Shown piece by piece: positions 15,670 through 23,129 of a DNA stretch of 25,352 bases. The DNA is from Alphaproteobacteria bacterium (GTDB taxonomy: Bacteria > Pseudomonadota > Alphaproteobacteria > Puniceispirillales > Puniceispirillaceae). The translations under genes and the position numbers were made by a program. Position 1 is the first letter of the stretch; each line of letters starts with the position of its first letter. Where the stretch lies: contig JAACDT010000037.1 in NCBI GenBank assembly GCA_009936885.1, forward strand, positions 1-25,352, written 5' to 3'. The notes beneath the pieces are model-generated. The model was given only the letters and a program-made list of their open reading frames with translations, was not told the origin of the DNA and made no database searches.

Positions 15670-17721
15670 GTGACACAGGGTAAACACTGCAAAATCATCT
15701 TTACCCCATCTGGCAGACAAGGGGTGGTAGAGGTCGGGGTTAACCTGCTCCAAGCTGCGCGGCAGATAGGAGTAGATATAGATTCTGTATGTGGCGGGCG
15801 GGCTATGTGCGGCAGATGTCAGATTGATGTGGCAGAGGGCGTATTTGACAAACATGGTGTTAGCTCATCTCCCGCCCATCTTAGCAAGCCTACAATCACT
15901 GAGACCAGATATGCAGATAAGCGTAATCTTGTGCAAGGTAGAAGACTTGCTTGCCAGTGTGAAGTAGTTGACGATCTAGTGATTGATGTTCCAGCTGCTA
16001 GTCAGATGCATCAGCAATTAATTCGAAAAGCAGCAGATAACCGGCATGTTGAGGTTAACCCGCCCTCACGTTTGTGTTTTATCGAGGTAAGAGAGCCTGA
16101 TATGCATGAGCCGTCAGGAGACCTTCGCAGATTAGCAGAAGCCCTGATGGAACAATGGCCAGAACGTATGTCCGTATCTAGCAGTGCTGATGTTACCGCA
16201 GATTTATCCGTTCTAAAACAGGTGCAAGCAACATTAAGGAAAGCCAATTGGCAAGTGACGGTCGTGCTGCGTGATGGCACTCATATCGCAGCTGTCATGC
16301 CTGGTTTGAAGACACAGATATTAGGGGTTGCTATTGATATTGGTTCCACCACAATGTCAGCCCAGATTTGCGATATGAATTCAGGTGAGATACTAGCAGT
16401 AAGCGGCATGATGAACCCGCAAATTCGGTTCGGTGAAGATTTAATGAGCCGAGTGAGCTATGGTTTTATGAATAAGGAGGGTGCTGATGAGCTTACAAAA
16501 GCGGTTCAAGATGGCCTACAACAGCTTATTGCAACTGCAGCGGTTAAACAAAATTTAGACGTGCAGGATATATTCGAGATTGTCTTGGTTGGGAATCCTG
16601 TTATGCATCATTTGGTGCTTGGGATAGACCCTGTTGAACTTGGCGGCGCGCCCTTTGCACTGACATTTGATACAGCGTTTAATTGTGCCGCTCATGAGAT
16701 TGGATTAGACTTGAATGTGGCGACACGCGTTTATGTTTTGCCTTGCATTGCAGGCCATGTTGGTGCAGATGCCGCAGGAGCGGTATTAGCAGAAGCACCG
16801 CACATTTCAGAGGCAATGACCTTACTCATTGATGTTGGAACAAATGCTGAAATTATTTTGGGCAATCGCCATCATCTAATGGCGGCATCCTCTCCTACTG
16901 GTCCAGCCTTTGAAGGAGCTCAAATTTCGGCAGGGCAACGTGCGGCTGTGGGCGCGATTGAACGGGTCAGAATAAACCCAAATAGCTATGAGCCAAGGTT
17001 TAAAGTAATAGGCTCAGATTATTGGTCTGATAGCCTAGAATTTCAGGAGGATGTGAAAAAAACAGGAATAACAGGTATTTGCGGCTCTGGCATCATTGAG
17101 ATATTGGCAGAAATGTATCTTAGCGGAATAATTTCTGAAGATGGGGTGATAAATGGGGAGCTGTCCTCTAAGACCAAACGGATAGAAAAAACAGGGCGTA
17201 CATTTCCATATAGGGTTACAAACCAAATCGCGATAACCCAAACAGATGTAAGGGCAATTCAGCTTGCAAAAGCTGCTCTATATGCGGGATTTCGATTATT
17301 GATGGATAAAATGGGTGTCAAAAAAGTAGATAAAATAATGCTGGCTGGCGCATTTGGAACTCATATCGATCCCAAATATGCGATGATATTAGGTATGGTT
17401 CCTGATTGTGCGTTAGATAATGTGATTGCAGCAGGAAATTCAGCAGGTGCTGGTGCCAGAATGGCTTTGTTAAGCCTGACAGCAAGAGCTGAAATAGAAA
17501 AAACGGTTAGACACATTGAAAAAATTGAAACAGCGATAGAGCCGTCATTTCAGGATCATTTTGTTCGCGCGATGGCATTTCCGCATAAAACAGACCCCTA
17601 TTTGCTTCTTGGCGCAGAAATCAAACTGCCGCCCCGTGAATTAATAGATAATACCGTCAGCGCGTCAAGCCATACTGAGCGCAAGCGAACTGGCAGGCGC
17701 ACGAGGATTAATAAAACATAA
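15670..17721 (+). CDS. ASKHA-domain corrinoid reductive activator with N-terminal 2Fe-2S ferredoxin (RACo/DUF4445-like)
   Basis: This large protein uses ATP to reduce inactive Co(II) corrinoid back to Co(I) in the carrier protein. The N-terminal ferredoxin domain has the plant-type cysteine set CGGRAMCGRC (C-X5-C-X2-C) and a fourth cysteine in GRRLACQC. A linker domain follows, then the ASKHA ATPase-like domain with AIDIGSTTMSAQI, NPQIRFGEDLMSRV, LLIDVGTNAEIILGN, SSPTGPAFEGAQI, GICGSGIIEI and LAGAFGTHIDPKYA. The C-terminus is basic. The start is uncertain. The frame extends to a GTG at 15628 inside the preceding gene (697 residues, 29-base overlap). GTG 15670 (683 residues) begins just before the first ferredoxin strand, clears the previous stop and has an AAGAG-like site, so it is preferred. 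The gene closes the C1 cluster. Confidence 0.92.
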   Translation: MTQGKHCKIIFTPSGRQGVVEVGVNLLQAARQIGVDIDSVCGGRAMCGRCQIDVAEGVFDKHGVSSSPAHLSKPTITETRYADKRNLVQGRRLACQCEVVDDLVIDVPAASQMHQQLIRKAADNRHVEVNPPSRLCFIEVREPDMHEPSGDLRRLAEALMEQWPERMSVSSSADVTADLSVLKQVQATLRKANWQVTVVLRDGTHIAAVMPGLKTQILGVAIDIGSTTMSAQICDMNSGEILAVSGMMNPQIRFGEDLMSRVSYGFMNKEGADELTKAVQDGLQQLIATAAVKQNLDVQDIFEIVLVGNPVMHHLVLGIDPVELGGAPFALTFDTAFNCAAHEIGLDLNVATRVYVLPCIAGHVGADAAGAVLAEAPHISEAMTLLIDVGTNAEIILGNRHHLMAASSPTGPAFEGAQISAGQRAAVGAIERVRINPNSYEPRFKVIGSDYWSDSLEFQEDVKKTGITGICGSGIIEILAEMYLSGIISEDGVINGELSSKTKRIEKTGRTFPYRVTNQIAITQTDVRAIQLAKAALYAGFRLLMDKMGVKKVDKIMLAGAFGTHIDPKYAMILGMVPDCALDNVIAAGNSAGAGARMALLSLTARAEIEKTVRHIEKIETAIEPSFQDHFVRAMAFPHKTDPYLLLGAEIKLPPRELIDNTVSASSHTERKRTGRRTRINKT

Positions 17722-17785
17722 GCCACCAAAAAATATTATGTTTGATTTATGTTAAGCTTAGAATGCTTGGATTAGTCAGTCTGAG

Positions 17786-17920
17786 TCAGTTTGTTCTAGT
17801 CTTGGATAGGTTTTGATTTGACTGATATAACCGTATTTTTGAATGGATATAGAATATAAGCAAAGTTATGAGCGATATAAAATAACAGGCCCCTATATAA
17901 AAATTGTAATCAGAAAACAA
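17786..17920 (-). CDS. ccmD: Heme exporter protein D, CcmD (small, TTG start)
   Basis: This 44-residue protein is encoded immediately downstream of ccmC, the usual place of ccmD. It has the typical make-up: a short polar start (FSDYNFYIGACY), one hydrophobic helix (FISLITLLIFYI, residues 14-25) and a basic, polar tail (HSKIRLYQSNQNLSK). CcmD is a small membrane protein that helps release holo-CcmE from the CcmABC complex. The start codon is TTG at 17920. It is supported by a perfect GGAGG (17927-17931 on the opposite strand) six bases upstream, one of the strongest ribosome binding sites in the window. The stop is TGA at 17786-17788. No ccmG/dsbE gene follows; the next gene converges. Small size and the non-ATG start make it easy to miss. 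The family is poorly conserved in sequence, so the call rests on position, topology and ribosome binding site. Confidence 0.75.
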   Translation of the reverse strand: MFSDYNFYIGACYFISLITLLIFYIHSKIRLYQSNQNLSKTRTN

Positions 17921-17926
17921 AATCAG

Positions 17927-17931
17927 CCTCC
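17927..17931 (-). promoter_or_regulatory. Shine-Dalgarno site deciding the ccmD start
   Basis: GGAGG on the minus strand lies six bases before the TTG at 17920 and just after the ccmC stop codon. The only nearby ATG (17933) leads to a stop after seven codons, so the site supports TTG as the ccmD start. Confidence 0.7.
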
Positions 17932-17935
17932 ATTT

Positions 17936-18648
17936 TTAGCCTCGTATCATCTGGCTTTGAAGTTTTCGCTCATTTAGAACAGTCAACATACGGGTTAGCA
18001 CAATTACAATAAAAAGCAGCTGAAACGCAACAAACAGCGTAAATAATGGCCAGAGCATGGAGCTGTCAATCGCAATACCGCCAGAGCGTATTATACTTGC
18101 TGGTTGATGCAAGGTATGCCACCAATCAACCGAGAATTTAACAATGGGAAGGTTTATACAGCCTATCAGAGCAAGGATAGCAGCTGGCCTAGCACCTCGC
18201 TCTGTTTGATCAAATGCGTTTGAGAGTGCAAGATAGCCCACAAAGAAGAAGAATAAAATCAACATTGAAGTAAGCCTACCATCCCAAACCCACCAGACAC
18301 CCCAAATAGGCTTGCCCCACGAGCTACCTGTAACAAGGGTTATGACAGCAAAGCCTGTTCCAATCGGTGCAATAGAACGTGCTGCAATCTCAGCTAACGG
18401 ATGTCGCCAGATAAGAAAGAAAATGCACATATACCTAAAAGCAAATAGCTAGAGAGCGCAATCCAAGCTGCTGGAACATGAATATACATAATGCGCACCG
18501 CGTCGCCTTGCTGATAATCAGCAGGTGAACTTAAAAGAGCAAGATACAGACCATATCCAAGACACGCAACGGTTATGATTTCAAGCCAGGGCAATATCAG
18601 CCGAGCTATTTTGCTGAATCTAGTTGGATTTGCAAAGTAATCAAACAT
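17936..18648 (-). pseudogene. ccmC: Heme exporter protein C, CcmC, interrupted by a one-base frameshift
   Basis: CcmC presents heme to CcmE in the periplasm during cytochrome c maturation. The gene is in two frames. The first part (18648 to 18394, 84 codons) runs from MFDYFANPTRF through YQQGDAVRIMYIHVPAAW. The second (to 17936) continues with IWRHPLAEIAARSIAPIG, the tryptophan-rich heme-handling motif GKPIWGVWWVWDGRL, and SVDWWHTLHQPAS. Adding one T to the four-T run at 18420-18423 (minus strand) restores a continuous protein of about 237 residues, the normal length, reading GICAFFFLIW across the join. Both conserved histidines (MYIH, His57, and TLHQ) and all six helices are kept. The rest is intact, so a sequencing or assembly error or a very recent mutation is more likely than long-standing decay. 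No classical slippery heptamer is present. The start ATG 18648 follows AAGGA by six bases. Confidence 0.85.
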
Positions 18649-18728
18649 AGTTGTCCTTGCTGATAGACATTTTTAACACTTCTCTGCTGATATGTAAGAG
18701 AATAAGAAACGAGGTTTTGGTAGCATAA

Positions 18729-19406
18729 TCATGAATCATTTTCTATTGCGTTTTTCAGGCCTAGCTGCATTGCAGGAATTGAGATGACAATAAGGCATAA
18801 ATCCAGTGCTATCAAAAGATATAGATGGGGTTTTATGGGCTCTGATTCCATCAGTGCCAATCCTGACATAGTCCCAAAAATCAATATCGGAAGACTGAGC
18901 GGTAGAATTAATACAGCTCCTAGAATAGCGGCTCTTCTTGCTCCCAATACCAGCCCTGAGGCGATGCCGCCTAGTAATGTCATACCAAGCATACCAAGCA
19001 GAAGTGATAGCGCAATCTCAAAATACAAGGATGAATTAATTCCAATCATCAAGCAAATCAAAGGCAATATAATAAGCAAAGGCACGGTTGTAACTAAATA
19101 GAAGCAAAAACACTTTGCAGCAGCATAACAGCCAAGGGGCTGAGCGTTATGGAGCGCTTTTTCAATAAATCCATGGGTATAATCATCTGAGAATAATCGC
19201 TCATATGCGGGTACAATTGATACAAAGGCCGCAATCCAGATAATCGCGATTCCAAATTGCTTTAGCTGGTCTGGGTCTGGGCCCAAAGCAAGCGGAAATA
19301 GCACCATAATCCACATGAAAAAGCCAATTTGGCTCAAGATATCAGTTGCTTGAGAAATGCTTATTTCGAACTCCCGTTTGAAATATTCCCAGAAAATGAG
19401 TATCAT
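18729..19406 (-). CDS. ccmB: Heme exporter protein B, CcmB
   Basis: CcmB is the membrane subunit that partners the CcmA ATPase in the CcmABCD complex releasing heme-loaded CcmE. The 225-residue product begins with FKREFEISISQATDILSQIGFF, continues with MVLFPLALGPD, ERLFSDDYTHGFIEKAL, and a C-terminal half rich in hydrophobic helices containing SGLVLGARRAAILGAVLILPLSLPILIFG. About six membrane segments are expected. The ATG at 19406 overlaps the ccmA stop (ATGA), so the two are translationally coupled. An 80-bp gap separates it from ccmC. Length and order are normal for the family. Confidence 0.95.
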   Translation of the reverse strand: MILIFWEYFKREFEISISQATDILSQIGFFMWIMVLFPLALGPDPDQLKQFGIAIIWIAAFVSIVPAYERLFSDDYTHGFIEKALHNAQPLGCYAAAKCFCFYLVTTVPLLIILPLICLMIGINSSLYFEIALSLLLGMLGMTLLGGIASGLVLGARRAAILGAVLILPLSLPILIFGTMSGLALMESEPIKPHLYLLIALDLCLIVISIPAMQLGLKNAIENDS

Positions 19407-20038
19407 TTTCGTGCCTCCAGCTGAATAATTTCTGGCGAGAGATGCTCACATAATGGCTGATGCGTAGCAGCTATAACACGGCCTCCAGAGCGAAGATGTT
19501 CTTCAATCATAGTCTCAAGGATAAGGCAATGATATGAATCAAGAGCGCTATTTGGCTCATCAAGCAACCAGAGGTCAGGCGTATAGCTGTCTTTTCGAAG
19601 AAGTAATTGGCTGAGAGCAAGACGTTGTAATTGACCAGATGATAATGTGCGCAAAGGCTGGTCAGCAAAGTCTTTAATACGAAAGCTATCATCGATAGGC
19701 AGCGATAGATTACGCATGGATGCGATTTGAGAGAGATTTTTGGCAGCTGTTAAGCTTGGATGAAATCCGAATGGAGCGCCAATATACCAGATAGGTAAGA
19801 TTGATTTAATCGGATTAAACAGGTGAGCGCCAAGACTTAACACCCCAGCACTAGCAGGAAGGAAGCCCGCAACAACACGAAGAAGACTTGTTTTTCCTGC
19901 CCCATTTGGCCCTTGAATCAGACATATGCCGCCAGCAGGCAATCGAAATGATATCTCGTCTACGATTAATTTGTGACCACGAAAGATGCTTACTTTGGAC
20001 AGGAATAATTCATCTTCAATCGACTGGAGTGCAACCAT
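19403..20038 (-). CDS. ccmA: Cytochrome c biogenesis ATP-binding protein CcmA
   Basis: CcmA is the ABC ATPase of the cytochrome c maturation complex; it drives release of holo-CcmE rather than heme export itself. The 211-residue protein has the Walker A motif GPNGAGKTS, the signature LSSGQLQR, the Walker B segment LWLLDEPNSALD and the switch histidine in AATHQPL. The length is normal for the family. ATG 20038 lies at the head of the ccmABCD row and is divergent from acnA over 233 bp, an arrangement I recall from other alphaproteobacteria. The stop overlaps the ccmB start by four bases. Confidence 0.95.
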   Translation of the reverse strand: MVALQSIEDELFLSKVSIFRGHKLIVDEISFRLPAGGICLIQGPNGAGKTSLLRVVAGFLPASAGVLSLGAHLFNPIKSILPIWYIGAPFGFHPSLTAAKNLSQIASMRNLSLPIDDSFRIKDFADQPLRTLSSGQLQRLALSQLLLRKDSYTPDLWLLDEPNSALDSYHCLILETMIEEHLRSGGRVIAATHQPLCEHLSPEIIQLEARK

Positions 20039-20236
20039 ACCTATTTTTTAAACTGATTTTATCAATTGGGTCTAGTCATTTTGTGCCAAAATAGGAGTGG
20101 TGATTTTTAATGAGAGAAATAATGCCTCCGAATAATCATGGGTTTAATCTGGAAAAAAAATGCAAATTACGTTATAGTCTCGCTGACCGAATGTTGGCGC
20201 ACCTCATCCGGCCATAACTCAAAATGTGCAATTAAC

Positions 20237-20271
20237 CTGTTTGTGATGAAACAGACTAGGGGGAGATACTA
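20237..20271 (+). promoter_or_regulatory. acnA leader: small hairpin, mini-ORF and strong ribosome binding site
   Basis: CTGTTT (20237-20242) and AAACAG (20249-20254) form a 6-bp stem with loop GTGATG. A purine-rich AGGGGGAGA Shine-Dalgarno site follows (20258-20266), before the ATG at 20272. An ATG inside the loop (20246) opens an eight-codon reading frame whose TAA overlaps the acnA ATG by one base. Upstream, TATAGT at 20173-20178 is a possible -10 without a good -35. The remainder of the 233-bp ccmA-acnA gap shows nothing else I can support. Confidence 0.35.
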
Positions 20272-22947
20272 ATGACAGAAACATTAAAAGATAAATGCCG
20301 CCAGCAATTAGTGGTCGCAGACCAAACCTATACTTATTATTCACTGCCTGAACTGGCAAAAACCTATCCATACATCCATAAATTACCCTATTCTTTGAAG
20401 GTTCTCTTGGAAAATCTGTTGCGGAACCATGATGGTGATACCGTTACAGATGACGATATTATTGCGGTTGCAAACTGGGCTGATAACAAGGGTGATGCGA
20501 ATGAAATCGCGTTTAGACCTGCGCGTGTTTTGATGCAAGATTTCACAGGCGTTCCGGCAGTTGTTGATTTAGCTGCGATGCGTGATGCGATGAGCGCTAT
20601 TGGCGGTGATCCTGAAAAAATCAACCCATTATCGCCTGTTGATCTTGTGATAGATCATTCTGTTATGGTTGATTATTTTGGTAGTGGTGACTCACTAGAA
20701 AAAAACACAAAAGTAGAGTTTGAGAGAAATGCCGAACGGTATGAGTTTTTAAGATGGGGCTCGAAGGCATTCAGCAATTTCCGAGTGGTTCCTCCTGGCA
20801 CTGGGATTTGTCATCAGGTGAATTTGGAATATCTTGCGCAAACAGTCTGGACTAAGCAAGAAGGGAATATGACGGCTGCTTACCCTGATTCAGTTGTTGG
20901 CACAGACAGCCATACAACAATGGTAAATGGTCTTTCTGTTCTTGGTTGGGGTGTCGGCGGAATTGAAGCGGAAAGCTCGATGCTAGGACAGCCCATCTCG
21001 ATGCTGGTTCCAGATGTTATCGGTTTTTATCTGGACGGTGCTTTGCCAGAAGGCGCAACTGCCACGGATCTGGTTTTAATGATCGTACAAGCACTCAGAC
21101 AAAAAGGAGTTGTTGGAAAGTTTGTTGAATTTTACGGCCCAGGTGTCCATGAATTATCATTGGCTGACAGAGCAACAATCGCAAATATGGCGCCTGAATA
21201 TGGGGCAACTTGTGGCTTTTTCCCAATTGATGGTGAAACTATAAATTATTTGCAGCTCACTGGGCGAGAAGAGCAACGAATTGCATTGGTAGAAGCATAT
21301 GCAAAAGCACAGATGATGTGGCACCAGCCAGATGATGCACCTCATTTCACAGATACCTTGTCCTTGAATTTATCAACGGTTGTGCCTTCTCTTGCAGGGC
21401 CTAAGCGACCACAAGATAGGGTTGAATTAGGCAATATTGCTCAAAGCTTTGCTGATACATTGGTGCAAACAACTAAAAGAGATACGCCAAAATCTCAGAT
21501 GGTTGAATCAAAAGACTATAATCTCACAGATGGTGATGTTGTAATTGCGGCAATAACAAGTTGTACCAATACATCAAATCCAACAGTTTTGATTGCAGCG
21601 GGGCTTCTTGCCAAGGCAGCAAATGAACGCGGATTAACTGTAAAGCCATGGGTTAAAACCTCTCTTGCACCTGGCTCACAAGTCGTCACTGATTATTTAA
21701 ATGCCGCAGGCTTATCTGAACATTTAAATGCGCTTGGTTTTAATACGGTTGGGTATGGGTGTACAACCTGTATTGGTAATTCTGGCCCGTTAGAGCCGCC
21801 ATTGGCAGATGCGGTGGAAAAAGGAGAACTTATTGTAACATCCGTCTTGTCTGGAAATCGAAATTTTGAGGGAAGAATAAGCCCACATGTTGCCGCTAAC
21901 TATCTTGCCTCACCGCCATTGGTTGTTGCTTATGCTCTTGCAGGTTCTGTTACTAAAATTGTGAATAAAGAGTCATTAGGAACTGATAAGGATGGAAATG
22001 AAGTTTTTCTTTCAGACATTTGGCCATCAAATGCGGCTATCAGGGCTGAGCTGGATGCAGTCGTAAGCAGGCAGTTATTCCAATCCAGATATGCAGATGT
22101 GTTTACAGGTCCAGCCGAATGGCAGCAGATACAAAGTACCAATAGTCTGACTTATAATTGGGATGGCGATTCAACTTATGTTCAAAATCCGCCTTATTTT
22201 GAAGGCATGACAGCAGAGGTTCCAGATGCAGCCAGTGACATTAATCAGGCGCGAATTCTTGCAGTCTTGGGAGATTCTATTACTACTGACCATATAAGCC
22301 CTGCAGGGGCTATCAGAAAGGATAGTCCAGCTGGTGATTTTCTCTCAGAGAGACAGATTTCGCAGCACGACTTTAACTCCTATGGGGCAAGACGCGGAAA
22401 TCATGAAATCATGATGCGAGGAACATTTGCAAATATCAGGCTAAAAAATGAGGCTGCTTCAGGTACAACAGGCGGCTATGCTGTTCATATACCATCTGGT
22501 GATGTTGCCCCGATTTATGATGTTGCCATGCGGTATGCAAGTGAGCAAACACCGCTTGTTGTTGTTGGCGGCAAAGAATATGGAACAGGTTCAAGTCGTG
22601 ACTGGGCAGCAAAGGGAACAAGGCTTCTGGGTGTTTCTGCTGTTATTGTTGAGAGTTTTGAGAGGATTCATCGCTCTAATCTCATTGGTATGGGCGTGCT
22701 TCCACTTCAATTTACGAATGAGGATACACGTGAAACCCTAAAACTTAGCGGGTCTGAAACTGTGAATATCACGGGTATTGCAGATGGTGTCACACCAGGT
22801 AAAAAGTTACAGGCTACTGTTACTTATGAAGATGGTTCTGAAAAACACATTACCTTGCTTGCAAGAATCGATACCGCAGGTGAAGCAGAATATTTCCGTC
22901 ATGGCGGCATTCTGCATTATGTTTTACGTCAATTAGCGGCAGCTTAA
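20272..22947 (+). CDS. acnA: Aconitate hydratase A
   Basis: This TCA-cycle enzyme interconverts citrate and isocitrate through cis-aconitate with a [4Fe-4S] cluster. The 891-residue protein is full length for the AcnA/IRP1 type. Cluster cysteines are Cys431 (AAITSCTNTSNP) and Cys497 and Cys500 (GYGCTTCIGNSGP), with the same spacing as E. coli AcnA. Other landmarks are VVPPGTGICHQVNLEYL, PDSVVGTDSHTTMVNGL, the domain-4 SITTDHISPAGAI and KEYGTGSSRDWAAKG. The ATG at 20272 follows a strong AGGGGGAGA site. It is divergent from ccmA. A strong 3' hairpin follows. Regulation by iron through the leader is possible but not shown; I found no convincing Fur or IscR site. Confidence 0.98.
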   Translation: MTETLKDKCRQQLVVADQTYTYYSLPELAKTYPYIHKLPYSLKVLLENLLRNHDGDTVTDDDIIAVANWADNKGDANEIAFRPARVLMQDFTGVPAVVDLAAMRDAMSAIGGDPEKINPLSPVDLVIDHSVMVDYFGSGDSLEKNTKVEFERNAERYEFLRWGSKAFSNFRVVPPGTGICHQVNLEYLAQTVWTKQEGNMTAAYPDSVVGTDSHTTMVNGLSVLGWGVGGIEAESSMLGQPISMLVPDVIGFYLDGALPEGATATDLVLMIVQALRQKGVVGKFVEFYGPGVHELSLADRATIANMAPEYGATCGFFPIDGETINYLQLTGREEQRIALVEAYAKAQMMWHQPDDAPHFTDTLSLNLSTVVPSLAGPKRPQDRVELGNIAQSFADTLVQTTKRDTPKSQMVESKDYNLTDGDVVIAAITSCTNTSNPTVLIAAGLLAKAANERGLTVKPWVKTSLAPGSQVVTDYLNAAGLSEHLNALGFNTVGYGCTTCIGNSGPLEPPLADAVEKGELIVTSVLSGNRNFEGRISPHVAANYLASPPLVVAYALAGSVTKIVNKESLGTDKDGNEVFLSDIWPSNAAIRAELDAVVSRQLFQSRYADVFTGPAEWQQIQSTNSLTYNWDGDSTYVQNPPYFEGMTAEVPDAASDINQARILAVLGDSITTDHISPAGAIRKDSPAGDFLSERQISQHDFNSYGARRGNHEIMMRGTFANIRLKNEAASGTTGGYAVHIPSGDVAPIYDVAMRYASEQTPLVVVGGKEYGTGSSRDWAAKGTRLLGVSAVIVESFERIHRSNLIGMGVLPLQFTNEDTRETLKLSGSETVNITGIADGVTPGKKLQATVTYEDGSEKHITLLARIDTAGEAEYFRHGGILHYVLRQLAAA

Positions 22948-22958
22948 GCACTCATGAC

Positions 22959-22994
22959 TTCCCCTAGCATCTTATAAATCAGATGCTGGGGGAA
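22959..22994 (+). terminator. Long hairpin after acnA (probable transcript end)
   Basis: CCCCTAGCATCT (22961-22972) pairs with AGATGCTGGGGG (22981-22992) in twelve pairs with one G-U wobble, extended by two A-T pairs, around an eight-base loop. Only AAATTT follows, not a T-run. It is therefore a terminator without a clear U-tract, or an RNA-stabilising 3' hairpin. It lies 14 bases after the acnA stop. The rest of the gap to 23129 has a TACAAT at 23052-23057 that could be a -10 for the helicase gene. Confidence 0.6.
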
Positions 22995-23129
22995 ATTTAA
23001 GCTCACAACAGTGCAATAAAATGATGTTAATTGCTCGTTTTTGGCCTAGGATACAATAAGATTAGGCAAAACCACCTCACAAAACAGTCAAGCGTAGCCG
23101 TCAATATGAATTAGGCAACTAGGTGTCGA

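Noticed and set aside
17714..17743. AAACATAA...TTATGTTT inverted repeat after the reactivase gene
   Set aside because: The stem is almost entirely A-T, has a 14-base loop and no T-run. It is too weak to call a terminator.
18394..18430. Programmed -1 frameshifting in ccmC
   Set aside because: The overlap lacks a classical X-XXY-YYZ slippery sequence, and one missing T in a homopolymer explains the break more simply.
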